Below are positions 8,836 to 16,642 of a stretch of 64,000 bases of DNA, one piece after another. The position numbers and the translations under genes are program-made. A model generated the notes under the pieces. The model was not told the origin of the DNA. It worked only from the letters and a program-made list of their open reading frames with translations, and made no database searches. The DNA comes from Paramesorhizobium deserti (GTDB lineage: Bacteria; Pseudomonadota; Alphaproteobacteria; Rhizobiales; Rhizobiaceae): positions 186,001 through 250,000 of the forward strand of contig NZ_LNTU01000038.1 of assembly GCF_001558695.1 (NCBI RefSeq), read 5' to 3'. Positions within the stretch are counted from its first letter, which is position 1. Each line of letters starts with the position of its first letter.

Positions 8836-9753
8836 TCACCGACACTTCATCAGGCACCGATCCCAGTGCGGTTCGCCACCGAAACGCTCGACAAGCGTAT
8901 CGATCAGGAGCCTCACCTTGCCCGGGACGTTGGTCCCCGGTGGGCGCACGACATAGATGCCGAATTCGGGAGTCGGATAGTCGATGAGCAGTGGCTCGAG
9001 TGCGCCGGTATCGATCTCATCGGCAAGCAGAAAGGTCGGTGTTTCGGCGATGCCCAGTCCCGCCTTGGCCCATTCGATGATGGTTTCTCCGCTGTCCGAA
9101 CGAAGACGACCGGTTGGGCGCACCGCAATCCATCGCTTGCCGGAGCGGAATTTCCATTCAGGGCTACTGCGACCGGTATAAATGAGGCATTCGTGCCTTG
9201 TGAGGTCCGCCGGCATGGCCGGTCGTCCGTTACGGGCGAGATAATCCGGACTGGCGACCACCAGGGACCGGGCGGGAGCAATTCTGCGGGCCACCAGGCT
9301 TGAATCCTGCAGCACGCCGATACGGATGGCGGCATCGTATCTTTCACCGATCAGATCGACGATCCGATCGGTGAAAGATACGTCCATCTCAAGTCTTGGG
9401 TGACGCCTGCTGATATCCGCCAGTATAGGGGCGACATGACGAACGCCGAAAGATAGAGGTAGAGACAGGCGCAAGCGGCCGACCACTTCTCCGCTATGCT
9501 GGGTCACCGCCTCGCGCGCCTCGTCGAACTCGGCAAGAATACGTTCACTGCGCGCCTTGAACTCGAGCCCCGCTTCCGTCGGGCTGATTCCGCGCGTCGT
9601 CCGGTTCAGGAGCCGGGTACCGAGATCGGCCTCCATCTTCCCAATGCGCCGGCTGATGATGGATTTGGAAATGCCCAGATGCACTGCGGCGCGATTGAAG
9701 CCGCCATTTTCCACGACTTCCACAAAGCACCGCATATCGTCCAGATCGATCAT
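8836..9753 (-). CDS. LysR-family transcriptional regulator (azoreductase-linked)
   Basis: 305 residues. It has an N-terminal HTH (MRCFVEVVENGGFNRAAVHL, then GISKSIISRRIGKMEADLG) and a CrgA-like substrate-binding domain (VGRLRLSLPLSFGVRHVAPILADISRRHPRLEM). It is divergent from the azoR-like gene across 104 bases, the classic arrangement for a LysR regulator and its target. A variant of the operator lies 7 bases upstream of its start. It also sits directly upstream of the transporter-amidohydrolase operon and might control that too. An unusual perfect inverted repeat lies inside its coding region at 9336-9382. Confidence 0.9.
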   Translation of the reverse strand: MIDLDDMRCFVEVVENGGFNRAAVHLGISKSIISRRIGKMEADLGTRLLNRTTRGISPTEAGLEFKARSERILAEFDEAREAVTQHSGEVVGRLRLSLPLSFGVRHVAPILADISRRHPRLEMDVSFTDRIVDLIGERYDAAIRIGVLQDSSLVARRIAPARSLVVASPDYLARNGRPAMPADLTRHECLIYTGRSSPEWKFRSGKRWIAVRPTGRLRSDSGETIIEWAKAGLGIAETPTFLLADEIDTGALEPLLIDYPTPEFGIYVVRPPGTNVPGKVRLLIDTLVERFGGEPHWDRCLMKCR

Positions 9754-9759
9754 GAAAGT

Positions 9760-9776
9760 GTTCCTGTGAGAGCAAC
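9760..9776. promoter_or_regulatory. LysR-type operator, copy 4 (one mismatch)
   Basis: GTTCCTGTGAGAGCAAC matches GTTGCYGNNNGAGCAAC except for one base in the left arm. It is in the divergent promoter of the second LysR gene (start 9753) and azoR (start 9858). Confidence 0.55.
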
Positions 9777-9857
9777 AGTTTGGTGCTCATTTTAAGCATT
9801 CTGGTGCGCAATTTGCATCACTATTTTATCGCCACCACATTGATCAGGAGCATCCCA

Positions 9858-10487
9858 ATGTCGAAAGTTCACGTTCTCACCAGCAGTGTGCTGGGCGACG
9901 CCTCCGTTTCCAATCAGCTGGTCGACGAGACCGTCTCGCATTTGCGTTCACAGGATCCCGGTATCGAAGTCACCACGCGTGATCTCGGCGGCAATCCGGT
10001 TCCCCACCTGACCGTTGACTCGGCAACCGCCATACGCGGCGCCGAACCGGCGAATGCCGAGCAGGCTACCGCCCAGAAGCTCTCGGATGAACTTATCGCA
10101 GAGTTAAAAGCTGCAGATATTATCGTCATCGGTGCGCCGATGTATAATTTCGGCATGGCGTCAACACTGAAGGCGTGGTTCGACTACGTGCTGCGGGCAG
10201 GCGTCACCTTCCGCTATACGGAAGCCGGGCCGGAAGGTCTTGTCACCGGCAAACGGGCGATCGTCGTCCTGACGCGAGGCGGCCTCTATAGTGAAGGCCC
10301 GGCGCAAATAATGGATTCCCAAGAACCGCATCTGCGCAATCTGCTTGGCTTCATCGGAATTACCGATGTCACTTTCGTCAGAGCGGAGAAGCTTGCATTC
10401 GGCCCGGAAGTTCGCGCAGAGGCCATCGAGGCAGCGCGCGCCCGGATCGGGCAGGCCGTCAAGGTTCAACAGTTTCAGGCAGCTTGA
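9858..10487 (+). CDS. azoR: FMN-dependent NADH-azoreductase / quinone reductase
   Basis: 209 residues of flavodoxin-like fold. It has the N-terminal phosphate-binding loop (TSSVLGDASVSNQL), the FMN-contact motif GAPMYNFGMASTLKAWFDYV and the later TRGGLYSEGP loop, all characteristic of AzoR. Enzymes of this family reduce quinones and azo compounds by two-electron transfer from NADH and protect against electrophile stress. The frame is open further upstream. The ATG at 9858 is chosen because a TCAGGAG ribosome site lies 7 bases before it and the protein starts MSKVHVL as the family does. The divergent LysR gene is the likely regulator. Confidence 0.92.
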   Translation: MSKVHVLTSSVLGDASVSNQLVDETVSHLRSQDPGIEVTTRDLGGNPVPHLTVDSATAIRGAEPANAEQATAQKLSDELIAELKAADIIVIGAPMYNFGMASTLKAWFDYVLRAGVTFRYTEAGPEGLVTGKRAIVVLTRGGLYSEGPAQIMDSQEPHLRNLLGFIGITDVTFVRAEKLAFGPEVRAEAIEAARARIGQAVKVQQFQAA

Positions 10488-10500
10488 AACAGTCGATGAC

Positions 10501-10592
10501 GGCATGGGCAACTCCCGCGAAGCATCGGAGTGGTTTTCGATCTGGCCGAAAATCACTCCGGAGCCGCCCATGCCGCTCCGCCTTGAGGCGGA
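10501..10592. terminator. Nested hairpins between convergent azoR and ridA-like genes
   Basis: An outer 9-bp perfect pair (10501-10509 with 10566-10574) encloses a 13-bp pair with one mismatch (10527-10539 with 10547-10559). A third hairpin with 6-bp arms (10577-10582 with 10587-10592) abuts the stop of the ridA-like gene. There is no long T tract, so this is a probable bidirectional termination or RNA-stability region rather than a textbook intrinsic terminator. Confidence 0.5.
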
Positions 10593-10940
10593 TCAGGATT
10601 TCAGCGCGGTCACCACGACTTCGATGAGCGCGCCGCCGCCGAGATCGGCAACGCCGACCGTGGCACGGGCTGGCAGGTCTTCGCCGAAGACTTCGGTCCA
10701 GACCGCGTCCATCTCCTTTTTATGGGAAAGATCGGTGACGAAGATCGACGCCGAAACAACCTTGGGGATGTCGGTGCCGGCTTCCTTGAGATAGGAAGCG
10801 ATCTTGCCGAGAATGTTGCGGGTCTGCTCGCCCATCGACACGCTGGTGTCGTCGGCGATGGTGCCGCCGACAAAGACGAAGCCGTTGGCCTCGACGGCGC
10901 GATGCATGATGGGCGTGCGGATGTTGCGCGTGATCGTCAT
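10593..10940 (-). CDS. RidA/YjgF/YER057c family reactive-imine deaminase
   Basis: 115 residues, a little short but complete. The C-terminal active-site signature is present: the arginine in LPARATVGVADL and the glutamate in ALIEVVVTAL, which in RidA position and hydrate 2-imino acids. An AGGAG ribosome site precedes the ATG. It is the last gene of the nine-gene operon that encodes FAD amino/imino-acid oxidases. These enzymes make imine intermediates, so RidA's known job of hydrolysing imines to ketoacids and ammonia fits directly. Confidence 0.9.
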   Translation of the reverse strand: MTITRNIRTPIMHRAVEANGFVFVGGTIADDTSVSMGEQTRNILGKIASYLKEAGTDIPKVVSASIFVTDLSHKKEMDAVWTEVFGEDLPARATVGVADLGGGALIEVVVTALKS

Positions 10941-10966
10941 TGATTTCTCCTGTTTTTGAGCTGAAG

Positions 10967-12091
10967 TCAGACCGCTGAACGGCCGGTGAAACGGTCGATC
11001 GCAAGATCATTGATTGGCGTGTTCGTTTTGCCGGTGGTGATCATTTCCGCCATGACGGCCCCGGTGCCGGGACCGAGCTGGAAGCCGTGGAGCGAAAAGC
11101 CGAACTGATGGTAGAGACCTTCGTGCTTGCTGCTTCGGCTCACCACGGGAAGATCGTCCTCCATGCGGGCTTCAATGCCCGCCCAGGCGCGCACGATCGT
11201 CGCGTTGCGCATCACGGCGAAGAGCGCGAACACGGTTTCCGCGCTCTCATGCAATTTTGCCCAGTCGAGCACGGTTTCGTTGGTTTCGGGATAGGGCGTT
11301 CCGAGATGGCCGCCGCCGATCAGGACGGTTCCATTGCGGAATTGCTTGAAGGAGAGTTTGCGGCCGCGCAGAATGACCACCGGCTTGATGAAATCAGGCA
11401 CGCGCGAGGTGATCATCAGCATCGGCGCGACAGCCTTCATGGGCACCGGCTCGCCAAGATCGGCGGCGATGCGTCCGGCCCAGGCGCCTGCGGCATTGAC
11501 CAGGATGGGCGCCTCGAATGTCTCTCCGCCCGCATCGACACGCCATAGGCCATTCTCTTGGCGGATGTTGGTGGCGGCAACACCTTCCCGAACGGTTGCA
11601 CCCAGCCGCCCCGCTTTGCGGCGGAAAGCGGTGGTGGTACGGGCCGGATTGGCGACGCCATCGCGACGCGAGACGATGCCACCGGGGCAGGTTTCGGCGA
11701 CCGCCGGTACCAATCGGCGCAATTCCGCAGCACTGATCAGTTCCTCATGGGTGAAACCGTGCCGATTGAGTTCGGCCACGCGGTCGCGGCAGGCATCGAG
11801 CTCTTCCTCGTTTTCGGCCACCAACACCTGGCCGTGATTGTCGAAATCACAATCGTCGTCGAGGAGATCGCCGATATTTTCCCAGATGTCCATCGAGCGG
11901 ATGGAGAGGGGGATTTCGGCAATGTGGCGGGCAAGCTGACGCACGCCGCCGGCATTGACGCCGGAGGCGTGACGCCCAGCATAGTCCTTCTCGATCAGCA
12001 CCGGGCGGAGGCCGCGCAGGCAGAGATGCAAGGCTGTCGAACAGCCGTGAATACCCCCGCCTACGATGATGGCATCCGCCCGCGTGATCAT
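10967..12091 (-). CDS. FAD-dependent oxidoreductase, DAO family (second copy in operon)
   Basis: 374 residues with an N-terminal dinucleotide fold (AIIVGGGIHGCSTALHLCLRG) and the C-terminal FAD-contact region of sarcosine oxidase/glycine oxidase-type enzymes (GIEARMEDDLPVV, FSLHGFQLGPGTGAVMAE). It overlaps the stop of the alpha-subunit gene by one base, so translation is coupled. It is related to the DAO subunit at 13816-14952 but clearly divergent. The operon therefore has two catalytic oxidoreductases, either alternative beta subunits or successive steps. Its substrate is presumably a secondary amine or imino acid brought in by the PotABCD-type importer. Confidence 0.88.
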   Translation of the reverse strand: MITRADAIIVGGGIHGCSTALHLCLRGLRPVLIEKDYAGRHASGVNAGGVRQLARHIAEIPLSIRSMDIWENIGDLLDDDCDFDNHGQVLVAENEEELDACRDRVAELNRHGFTHEELISAAELRRLVPAVAETCPGGIVSRRDGVANPARTTTAFRRKAGRLGATVREGVAATNIRQENGLWRVDAGGETFEAPILVNAAGAWAGRIAADLGEPVPMKAVAPMLMITSRVPDFIKPVVILRGRKLSFKQFRNGTVLIGGGHLGTPYPETNETVLDWAKLHESAETVFALFAVMRNATIVRAWAGIEARMEDDLPVVSRSSKHEGLYHQFGFSLHGFQLGPGTGAVMAEMITTGKTNTPINDLAIDRFTGRSAV

Positions 12092-13500
12092 CAGCGCACC
12101 ACCGCCTTGGTCGCCTCGTCGGTCTTCGGCAATCGGGCGAGCTCCGAGAGCATGATCGGCTTGACCGGCGCGCGCAGGCGGTAATAGCCGATCTCCTCCG
12201 GCGTCTTGCTACGGGCTTCGGCCATGAGTTCGGTTACGGTCAGGCCGCAAAGCCGGCCCTGGCAGGGGCCCATGCCGGCGCGCCGATAGGCCTTCAGCTG
12301 GTTGGGGCCCGTCGCGCCCACCGCGACGCTGTCGCGGATATCCTGCGCCGTCACCTCCTCGCAGCGGCAGACGATGGTGTCGTCTGACGGAATGCGGAAC
12401 TGTTTCGTGGGGCGAAAGAGGAGATCGAGGAAGAGGCGCCCCTTTTCCGCCTTTGCGACAGCGGTTTTCAGGTCCGCCGCGCTCGGCAGGCTTGCGCCGG
12501 CATCCGGCTTCAATGCATCGATCGCGGCACGGGCGACGACGCGTCCGCGCGCGACGGCTGCAAGTGCGCCGCCGATGCCCGCGCCGTCGCCGGCGATGTG
12601 GACGCCCGGTACGGAGGTTTCGGCTTTGCCATCCAGTTCCGGGGCCCAGCAGAGCTGAATATCGTCCCAATGGTGCTTCACCCCCGCCGACATGGCGAGA
12701 TTGACATTGGGCACGACGCCTTGATGGAGGAGTAGCACATCCACCGGAACGGTCGTCTTCTTGCCCTTCGCCTCGAAGCTAAGACTCTCGACATGGCCTT
12801 CGCCCGAGGCCACGAGGCTGGTGACGCCGCTGACAACCCGCGTTTTCCTGCGGACCTCCCGCATCATGGCGAGACCCTTCAGGAAATAGGGCGAGGTGAT
12901 GAAGGCCGCCGCATGGGGGAGGGCGCGACGGTAATTGCGCTTGTCGGTGGTGTCGAGCACGAGATCAATCTTGCCGCCCATCCGCAGGATTTGCGCGCTC
13001 AGGAGCCAGAGCAGCGGCCCCTGGCCGGCGATGACCGTCCTGCCTTCCGGTAGAAGTCCCGAGGATTTGAGCACGGTTTGCGCCGCGCCCGCAGTCATCA
13101 CGCCCGGTAATGTCCAACCGGGGATGGGAAAGGGACGCTCCAGCGCGCCGGTTGCGATGATGACGCGCTTCGCCTTGATGAGACAGGCGCCGCCACCCAC
13201 CGAAATGCCGATCTCCAGATTGCGGTCGAGGCTCCAGACCGTCGCGCCCTGCAGGATTTCCGCGCCGCTCTTGCGCAAATCCTCCACCAGCTCCTTTCCG
13301 GCCCAGTAGTCCTTGCCGAGCAGGGTCTTGTCCTGAACGGGCGTGGTGGTGATTGCCCGCCAGACCTGCCCGCCCGGACCTTGGTTTTCGTCGAGAAGGA
13401 GCGTGGAAAGACCGGCTTTCGCCGTCAGTGCGGCCGCCGCGAGGCCGGCCGGACCAGCGCCAATCACCGCCACATCATACTCATCGCGTGCTGGAGTCAT
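12091..13500 (-). CDS. FAD/NAD(P)-binding oxidoreductase with C-terminal BFD-like [2Fe-2S] domain, alpha subunit
   Basis: 469 residues resembling the alpha subunit of opine oxidase (OoxA), D-hydroxyproline dehydrogenase or the HcnB type. It begins with the FAD motif VIGAGPAGLAAAALTAKAG, has a second nucleotide-binding region near 150 and ends in a bacterioferritin-ferredoxin-like cluster site (CRCEEV, then GPCQGRLC). The frame is open upstream. The ATG at 13500 is preferred because it overlaps the stop of the small ferredoxin gene (ATGA), showing coupling, and begins MTPARDEYDVAVIGAGPAG. It would pass electrons between the beta-subunit FAD and an acceptor. Confidence 0.9.
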   Translation of the reverse strand: MTPARDEYDVAVIGAGPAGLAAAALTAKAGLSTLLLDENQGPGGQVWRAITTTPVQDKTLLGKDYWAGKELVEDLRKSGAEILQGATVWSLDRNLEIGISVGGGACLIKAKRVIIATGALERPFPIPGWTLPGVMTAGAAQTVLKSSGLLPEGRTVIAGQGPLLWLLSAQILRMGGKIDLVLDTTDKRNYRRALPHAAAFITSPYFLKGLAMMREVRRKTRVVSGVTSLVASGEGHVESLSFEAKGKKTTVPVDVLLLHQGVVPNVNLAMSAGVKHHWDDIQLCWAPELDGKAETSVPGVHIAGDGAGIGGALAAVARGRVVARAAIDALKPDAGASLPSAADLKTAVAKAEKGRLFLDLLFRPTKQFRIPSDDTIVCRCEEVTAQDIRDSVAVGATGPNQLKAYRRAGMGPCQGRLCGLTVTELMAEARSKTPEEIGYYRLRAPVKPIMLSELARLPKTDEATKAVVR

Positions 13501-13793
13501 CGGCCGATCTCCCTTCTGCCTTTCTGGATCTCGATTTTCATGCCTTCGCGCACCGGCACGAGGCAGCCTTGGCGGTTGCCGACGCCATCGATGGTGACGA
13601 GGCAATCGAAGCAGACGCCCATCATGCAATAGGGCAGGCGCGGCGCGCCGCTGACGGCGGTCCGGCGGCGTACATCGAGGCCCGAGGCGAGCAGCGCGGC
13701 GGCCACCGTGTCGCCTTCGCGCGCCGTGACACGTTGTCCTTCGACTGTGATCTCGACCGGTTTTCTCCGGTCCTCTTCAATGCGTTTGAACAT
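13497..13793 (-). CDS. (2Fe-2S)-binding protein, gamma subunit of the FAD dehydrogenase complex
   Basis: 98 residues with a plant-type ferredoxin-like fold. The cluster motif is C-x4-C-x2-C (in YCMMGVCFDCLV) plus a later cysteine in RQGCLV. The ATG at 13793 has a GGGAGAAG ribosome site; a start 36 bases further upstream lacks one. It sits between the DAO beta subunit and the alpha subunit and overlaps the latter's start, exactly the layout of three-subunit D-hydroxyproline/opine dehydrogenases, in which this protein is the small Fe-S subunit. Confidence 0.9.
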   Translation of the reverse strand: MFKRIEEDRRKPVEITVEGQRVTAREGDTVAAALLASGLDVRRRTAVSGAPRLPYCMMGVCFDCLVTIDGVGNRQGCLVPVREGMKIEIQKGRREIGR

Positions 13794-13815
13794 GCAGCTT
13801 CTCCCATGCCCCGCG

Positions 13816-14952
13816 TCAGTAATATCCACTCGATTTGGCCTCGGACTTCTCGAAACGCTTCACCGTGAAGGCGCCGAGCCTCGTCTCGTCCAGCGCGCCG
13901 GCGGCAATCATCGGAGCGATCTCGTAGGCGTGATTGGCGGCAAGCGTCACGCCGGAATGGCAGCAGGCGACAAAGGCGCCGGGGCAGGTTTCCGATTGCT
14001 CATAGATCGGGAAACCGTCTTTCGGCATGACGCGGATGCCCGACCAGCTGCGCACCACATTGAGCCGCCCCAGAAGCGGAAACATCCGTTCCGCACGGTC
14101 GGCCATGACCGAGGTGATCCCCTTGTTGGTGACGGTATCGTCGAGGAGATCTTCCTTGCTGTCGCCGATCATCACCGTGCCCTCGTCGGTCTGCCTGATG
14201 GTCGAAACCGGATGTGGCAGGAAAGGCTGGGTGCGTTCGGTGACGATCACCTGCCCGCGGGTAGGACCCATCGGCGCTTCCAGCCCGACCATCGGCGCAA
14301 GCACCTGATTGGCATTGCCGGCGGCAAGCACGATCTTGCCGGCCGCGATATCGCCCTGCGCCGTCGTGAGACGAAACGCGCCGTTTTCATAAACGATATT
14401 GGAAACCGCGTGTTCGGGCCGGTATTCGACGCCGAAGCGGGCGAGGCCTGTATGCAGCGCGCGGAAGGTGCGCAGCGAATTCACATGACCATCGAGCGGA
14501 CAGAAGCTCGCGCCTGTCACTTCTGGCCCGATATGCGGCAGCATTTGCTTCATCTGAGCGTGGTCAAGGATCTCGATCTTGTAGTCGACGCCGCCGGGCT
14601 GAGCGCGCAGTTTGCGGAAAATCTCGGCGCGGCCCTCCAGCTCCTGATCGCTGAGCGTAATGTGGAAACCGCCATTCTGCTGCAGGCAGACATCGAGCCC
14701 TGTCTGTTCCTGCAGTTCGGCCGCAAGCCTTGGCCAGCTCCGCGCGCCATGCACCGTCCATCTCGTATAGGCGGGCATGCCGAGACCCTTCGACTGCACC
14801 CAGACGAGAGCGAAATTGGCCCGCGAGGCGCGCTTGGCGATATCGCCTTCATCCAGCACGCAGACCCGCTGGCCGATGCGGCCCAGGCCCCATGCTATGG
14901 CCGAGCCGAGCAGCCCGCCGCCGACGACAGCGACGTCATATTCCCTGGACAT
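13816..14952 (-). CDS. FAD-dependent oxidoreductase, DAO family, beta subunit
   Basis: 378 residues. It has an N-terminal FAD motif (VAVVGGGLLGSAIAWGLGRIG), a DAO fold with the GPTRGQVIVTERTQPFLPH segment, and the C-terminal GIRVMPKDGFPIYEQ and CCHSGVTLAANHA motifs found in sarcosine-oxidase-like and opine-oxidase B subunits. It is the first oxidoreductase gene after the importer genes, 14 bases from the permease stop, and is probably the amine-oxidising subunit of the complex with the alpha and gamma subunits that follow. The substrate class (opine, D-amino acid, hydroxyproline or N-methyl amino acid) is not determined by sequence. Confidence 0.9.
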   Translation of the reverse strand: MSREYDVAVVGGGLLGSAIAWGLGRIGQRVCVLDEGDIAKRASRANFALVWVQSKGLGMPAYTRWTVHGARSWPRLAAELQEQTGLDVCLQQNGGFHITLSDQELEGRAEIFRKLRAQPGGVDYKIEILDHAQMKQMLPHIGPEVTGASFCPLDGHVNSLRTFRALHTGLARFGVEYRPEHAVSNIVYENGAFRLTTAQGDIAAGKIVLAAGNANQVLAPMVGLEAPMGPTRGQVIVTERTQPFLPHPVSTIRQTDEGTVMIGDSKEDLLDDTVTNKGITSVMADRAERMFPLLGRLNVVRSWSGIRVMPKDGFPIYEQSETCPGAFVACCHSGVTLAANHAYEIAPMIAAGALDETRLGAFTVKRFEKSEAKSSGYY

Positions 14953-14966
14953 CTTTACGTTTCTCC

Positions 14967-15773
14967 TTATCTGCTGCGGTCGCTATGCCCGGCGAGGACG
15001 CGATCCAGTCCGTAGATACGGTCGAGCAGGATCAGCGCGGCCATGGTGATCGCGATGACGCAGGCGGAGACAGACGTTACGAGCGGATCGATATTGTCCT
15101 GCACGTAGAGGAACATGCGTACCGGAAGCGTCTCGGTGCCGGGGGCAGCGAGGAAGATTGTCATGGTAACCTCATCGAAGGACTGGATGAAAGCGAGCGC
15201 CCAGCCGCTGACGACACCGGGCAGGATGAGCGGCAGCGTTACCCGCCGGAACAGGGTCCAGCTGCCCGCTCCGAGCGAGATTGCGGCCATCTCGACGGAG
15301 CGGTTCATGCCGGTCGCCGCCGCAAGCGTCAGGCGCAGCGCGAACGGAAAAACCAGGATGACGTGGGCGATGATCAGCGCCGTGAACGTGCCGCCGATGC
15401 CTGCCTGGGTGAAGAAGCGCAGGAAGGCGATGCCCAGCACCACATGCGGGATCATCAGCGGCGAAAGGAACAGCGCCGAAAGCGCATCGCGGCCCGGGAA
15501 CTGGTAGCGCGCGATGGCGAGCGCGGCGGGTATGGCGAAGAAAAGCGCGATCAGGGAGGATGCCGCGCCGAGCCACAGGCTCACCCAGAATGCATTGATG
15601 AATTCCGGATAGCTGGCGATGGCGCGGAACCAGCGCAGCGAGAAGCCATTGACGGGCAGGGAGAGAAAGCCCTCCGGGGTGAAGGCGACAAGGCATACCA
15701 CCACGATCGGCGCGAGCATGAAGATCACGAAGAGCGTGTGGAAGATAAGGGCGACCGGTCCGTTTTTGCTCAT
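14967..15773 (-). CDS. ABC transporter permease, PotC type
   Basis: 268 residues with six predicted membrane helices. The cytoplasmic EAA-type loop reads AAISLGAGSWTLFRRVTLPLI, the contact site for the ATPase. The gene overlaps the partner permease by 4 bases (ATGA) and leads directly into the oxidoreductase genes. It is an inner-membrane subunit of the polyamine/opine-type importer. Confidence 0.92.
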   Translation of the reverse strand: MSKNGPVALIFHTLFVIFMLAPIVVVCLVAFTPEGFLSLPVNGFSLRWFRAIASYPEFINAFWVSLWLGAASSLIALFFAIPAALAIARYQFPGRDALSALFLSPLMIPHVVLGIAFLRFFTQAGIGGTFTALIIAHVILVFPFALRLTLAAATGMNRSVEMAAISLGAGSWTLFRRVTLPLILPGVVSGWALAFIQSFDEVTMTIFLAAPGTETLPVRMFLYVQDNIDPLVTSVSACVIAITMAALILLDRIYGLDRVLAGHSDRSR

Positions 15774-16642
15774 CGGAAAGCCTCCGCATAACGGCGTTCG
15801 ATAAGGGCGTTGCTGCTGACGACGATCAGCACGATGGCCATCAGAAGCAACACCGCGACAGCGGCGCCGAGCGGCCAGTTCAGCGTGTTGAGAAACTCGT
15901 CATAGGCGAGCGTGGCGGCCACCTTCAGGCGTCTTCCGCCAATGATCGCGGGCGTGGCGAAGGCGCTGGCGCATAGCGAGAAGACGATGATACCGCCGGA
16001 AAGGATACCCGGCATGATCTGCGGCAGGATGATACGGCGGATGATGGTGAGCGGACCGGCGCCTAGCGACATGGCAGCATTTTCGATCTGCGGGTCCACC
16101 CTTTGCAAGGCTGCCCAGACCGAAAGCACCATGAACGGCATCATCACATGCGCAAGCGCGATAATGACACCGGTCTCGGTGAACATGAAGGGGATGGGCG
16201 TGTCGATCAGGCCGATCGACATCAGCGCCTTGTTGGCGATGCCGTTCTGTCCACCGAAGAGCAGCGCCCACCCGAGCGTGCGCGCGACGACGGAAATCAG
16301 CAGCGGCCCGAGGATGATCAGCAGAAAGATGCCTTTCCACGGCGCCCGCATGCGGTTCAGGATATAGGCTTCCGGCGCACCGCAGATCGCGGTCAGGAGC
16401 GTCGCCGCGACGGCGATGCGGAAGGTGCGCAGGAACATCTCATGGAAATAGGAATCCGACCAGATTTCCCGCCAGTTCTCGAGAATGAAGACGGGTTCGA
16501 TGCCGGTATATTGTCCCCATTTGTGGAAGGAGAGCATGATCGTCATCGCGAGCGGGATCAGCACCACCGCGATGAACAGCATGAGGGCGGGCAGGAGCAG
16601 CTTCCAGGGAACGGGATATCTGGCTGGAGCGGCGGCGCTCAT
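15770..16642 (-). CDS. ABC transporter permease, PotB type
   Basis: 290 residues with about six helices. The EAA-like loop reads NAAMSLGAGPLTIIRRIILPQI near residue 200, and a long first periplasmic segment is typical of PotB-like permeases. It overlaps the ATPase gene and the second permease gene by 4 bases each, so the three are translationally coupled. It forms the membrane channel with the PotC-like subunit. Confidence 0.92.
   Translation of the reverse strand: MSAAAPARYPVPWKLLLPALMLFIAVVLIPLAMTIMLSFHKWGQYTGIEPVFILENWREIWSDSYFHEMFLRTFRIAVAATLLTAICGAPEAYILNRMRAPWKGIFLLIILGPLLISVVARTLGWALLFGGQNGIANKALMSIGLIDTPIPFMFTETGVIIALAHVMMPFMVLSVWAALQRVDPQIENAAMSLGAGPLTIIRRIILPQIMPGILSGGIIVFSLCASAFATPAIIGGRRLKVAATLAYDEFLNTLNWPLGAAVAVLLLMAIVLIVVSSNALIERRYAEAFR

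Noticed and set aside
13708-15015. 435-codon plus-strand open frame
   Set aside because: It is antisense to the ferredoxin and DAO beta genes. The translation is rich in Arg, His and Ala with no motif, as expected opposite GC-rich genes.
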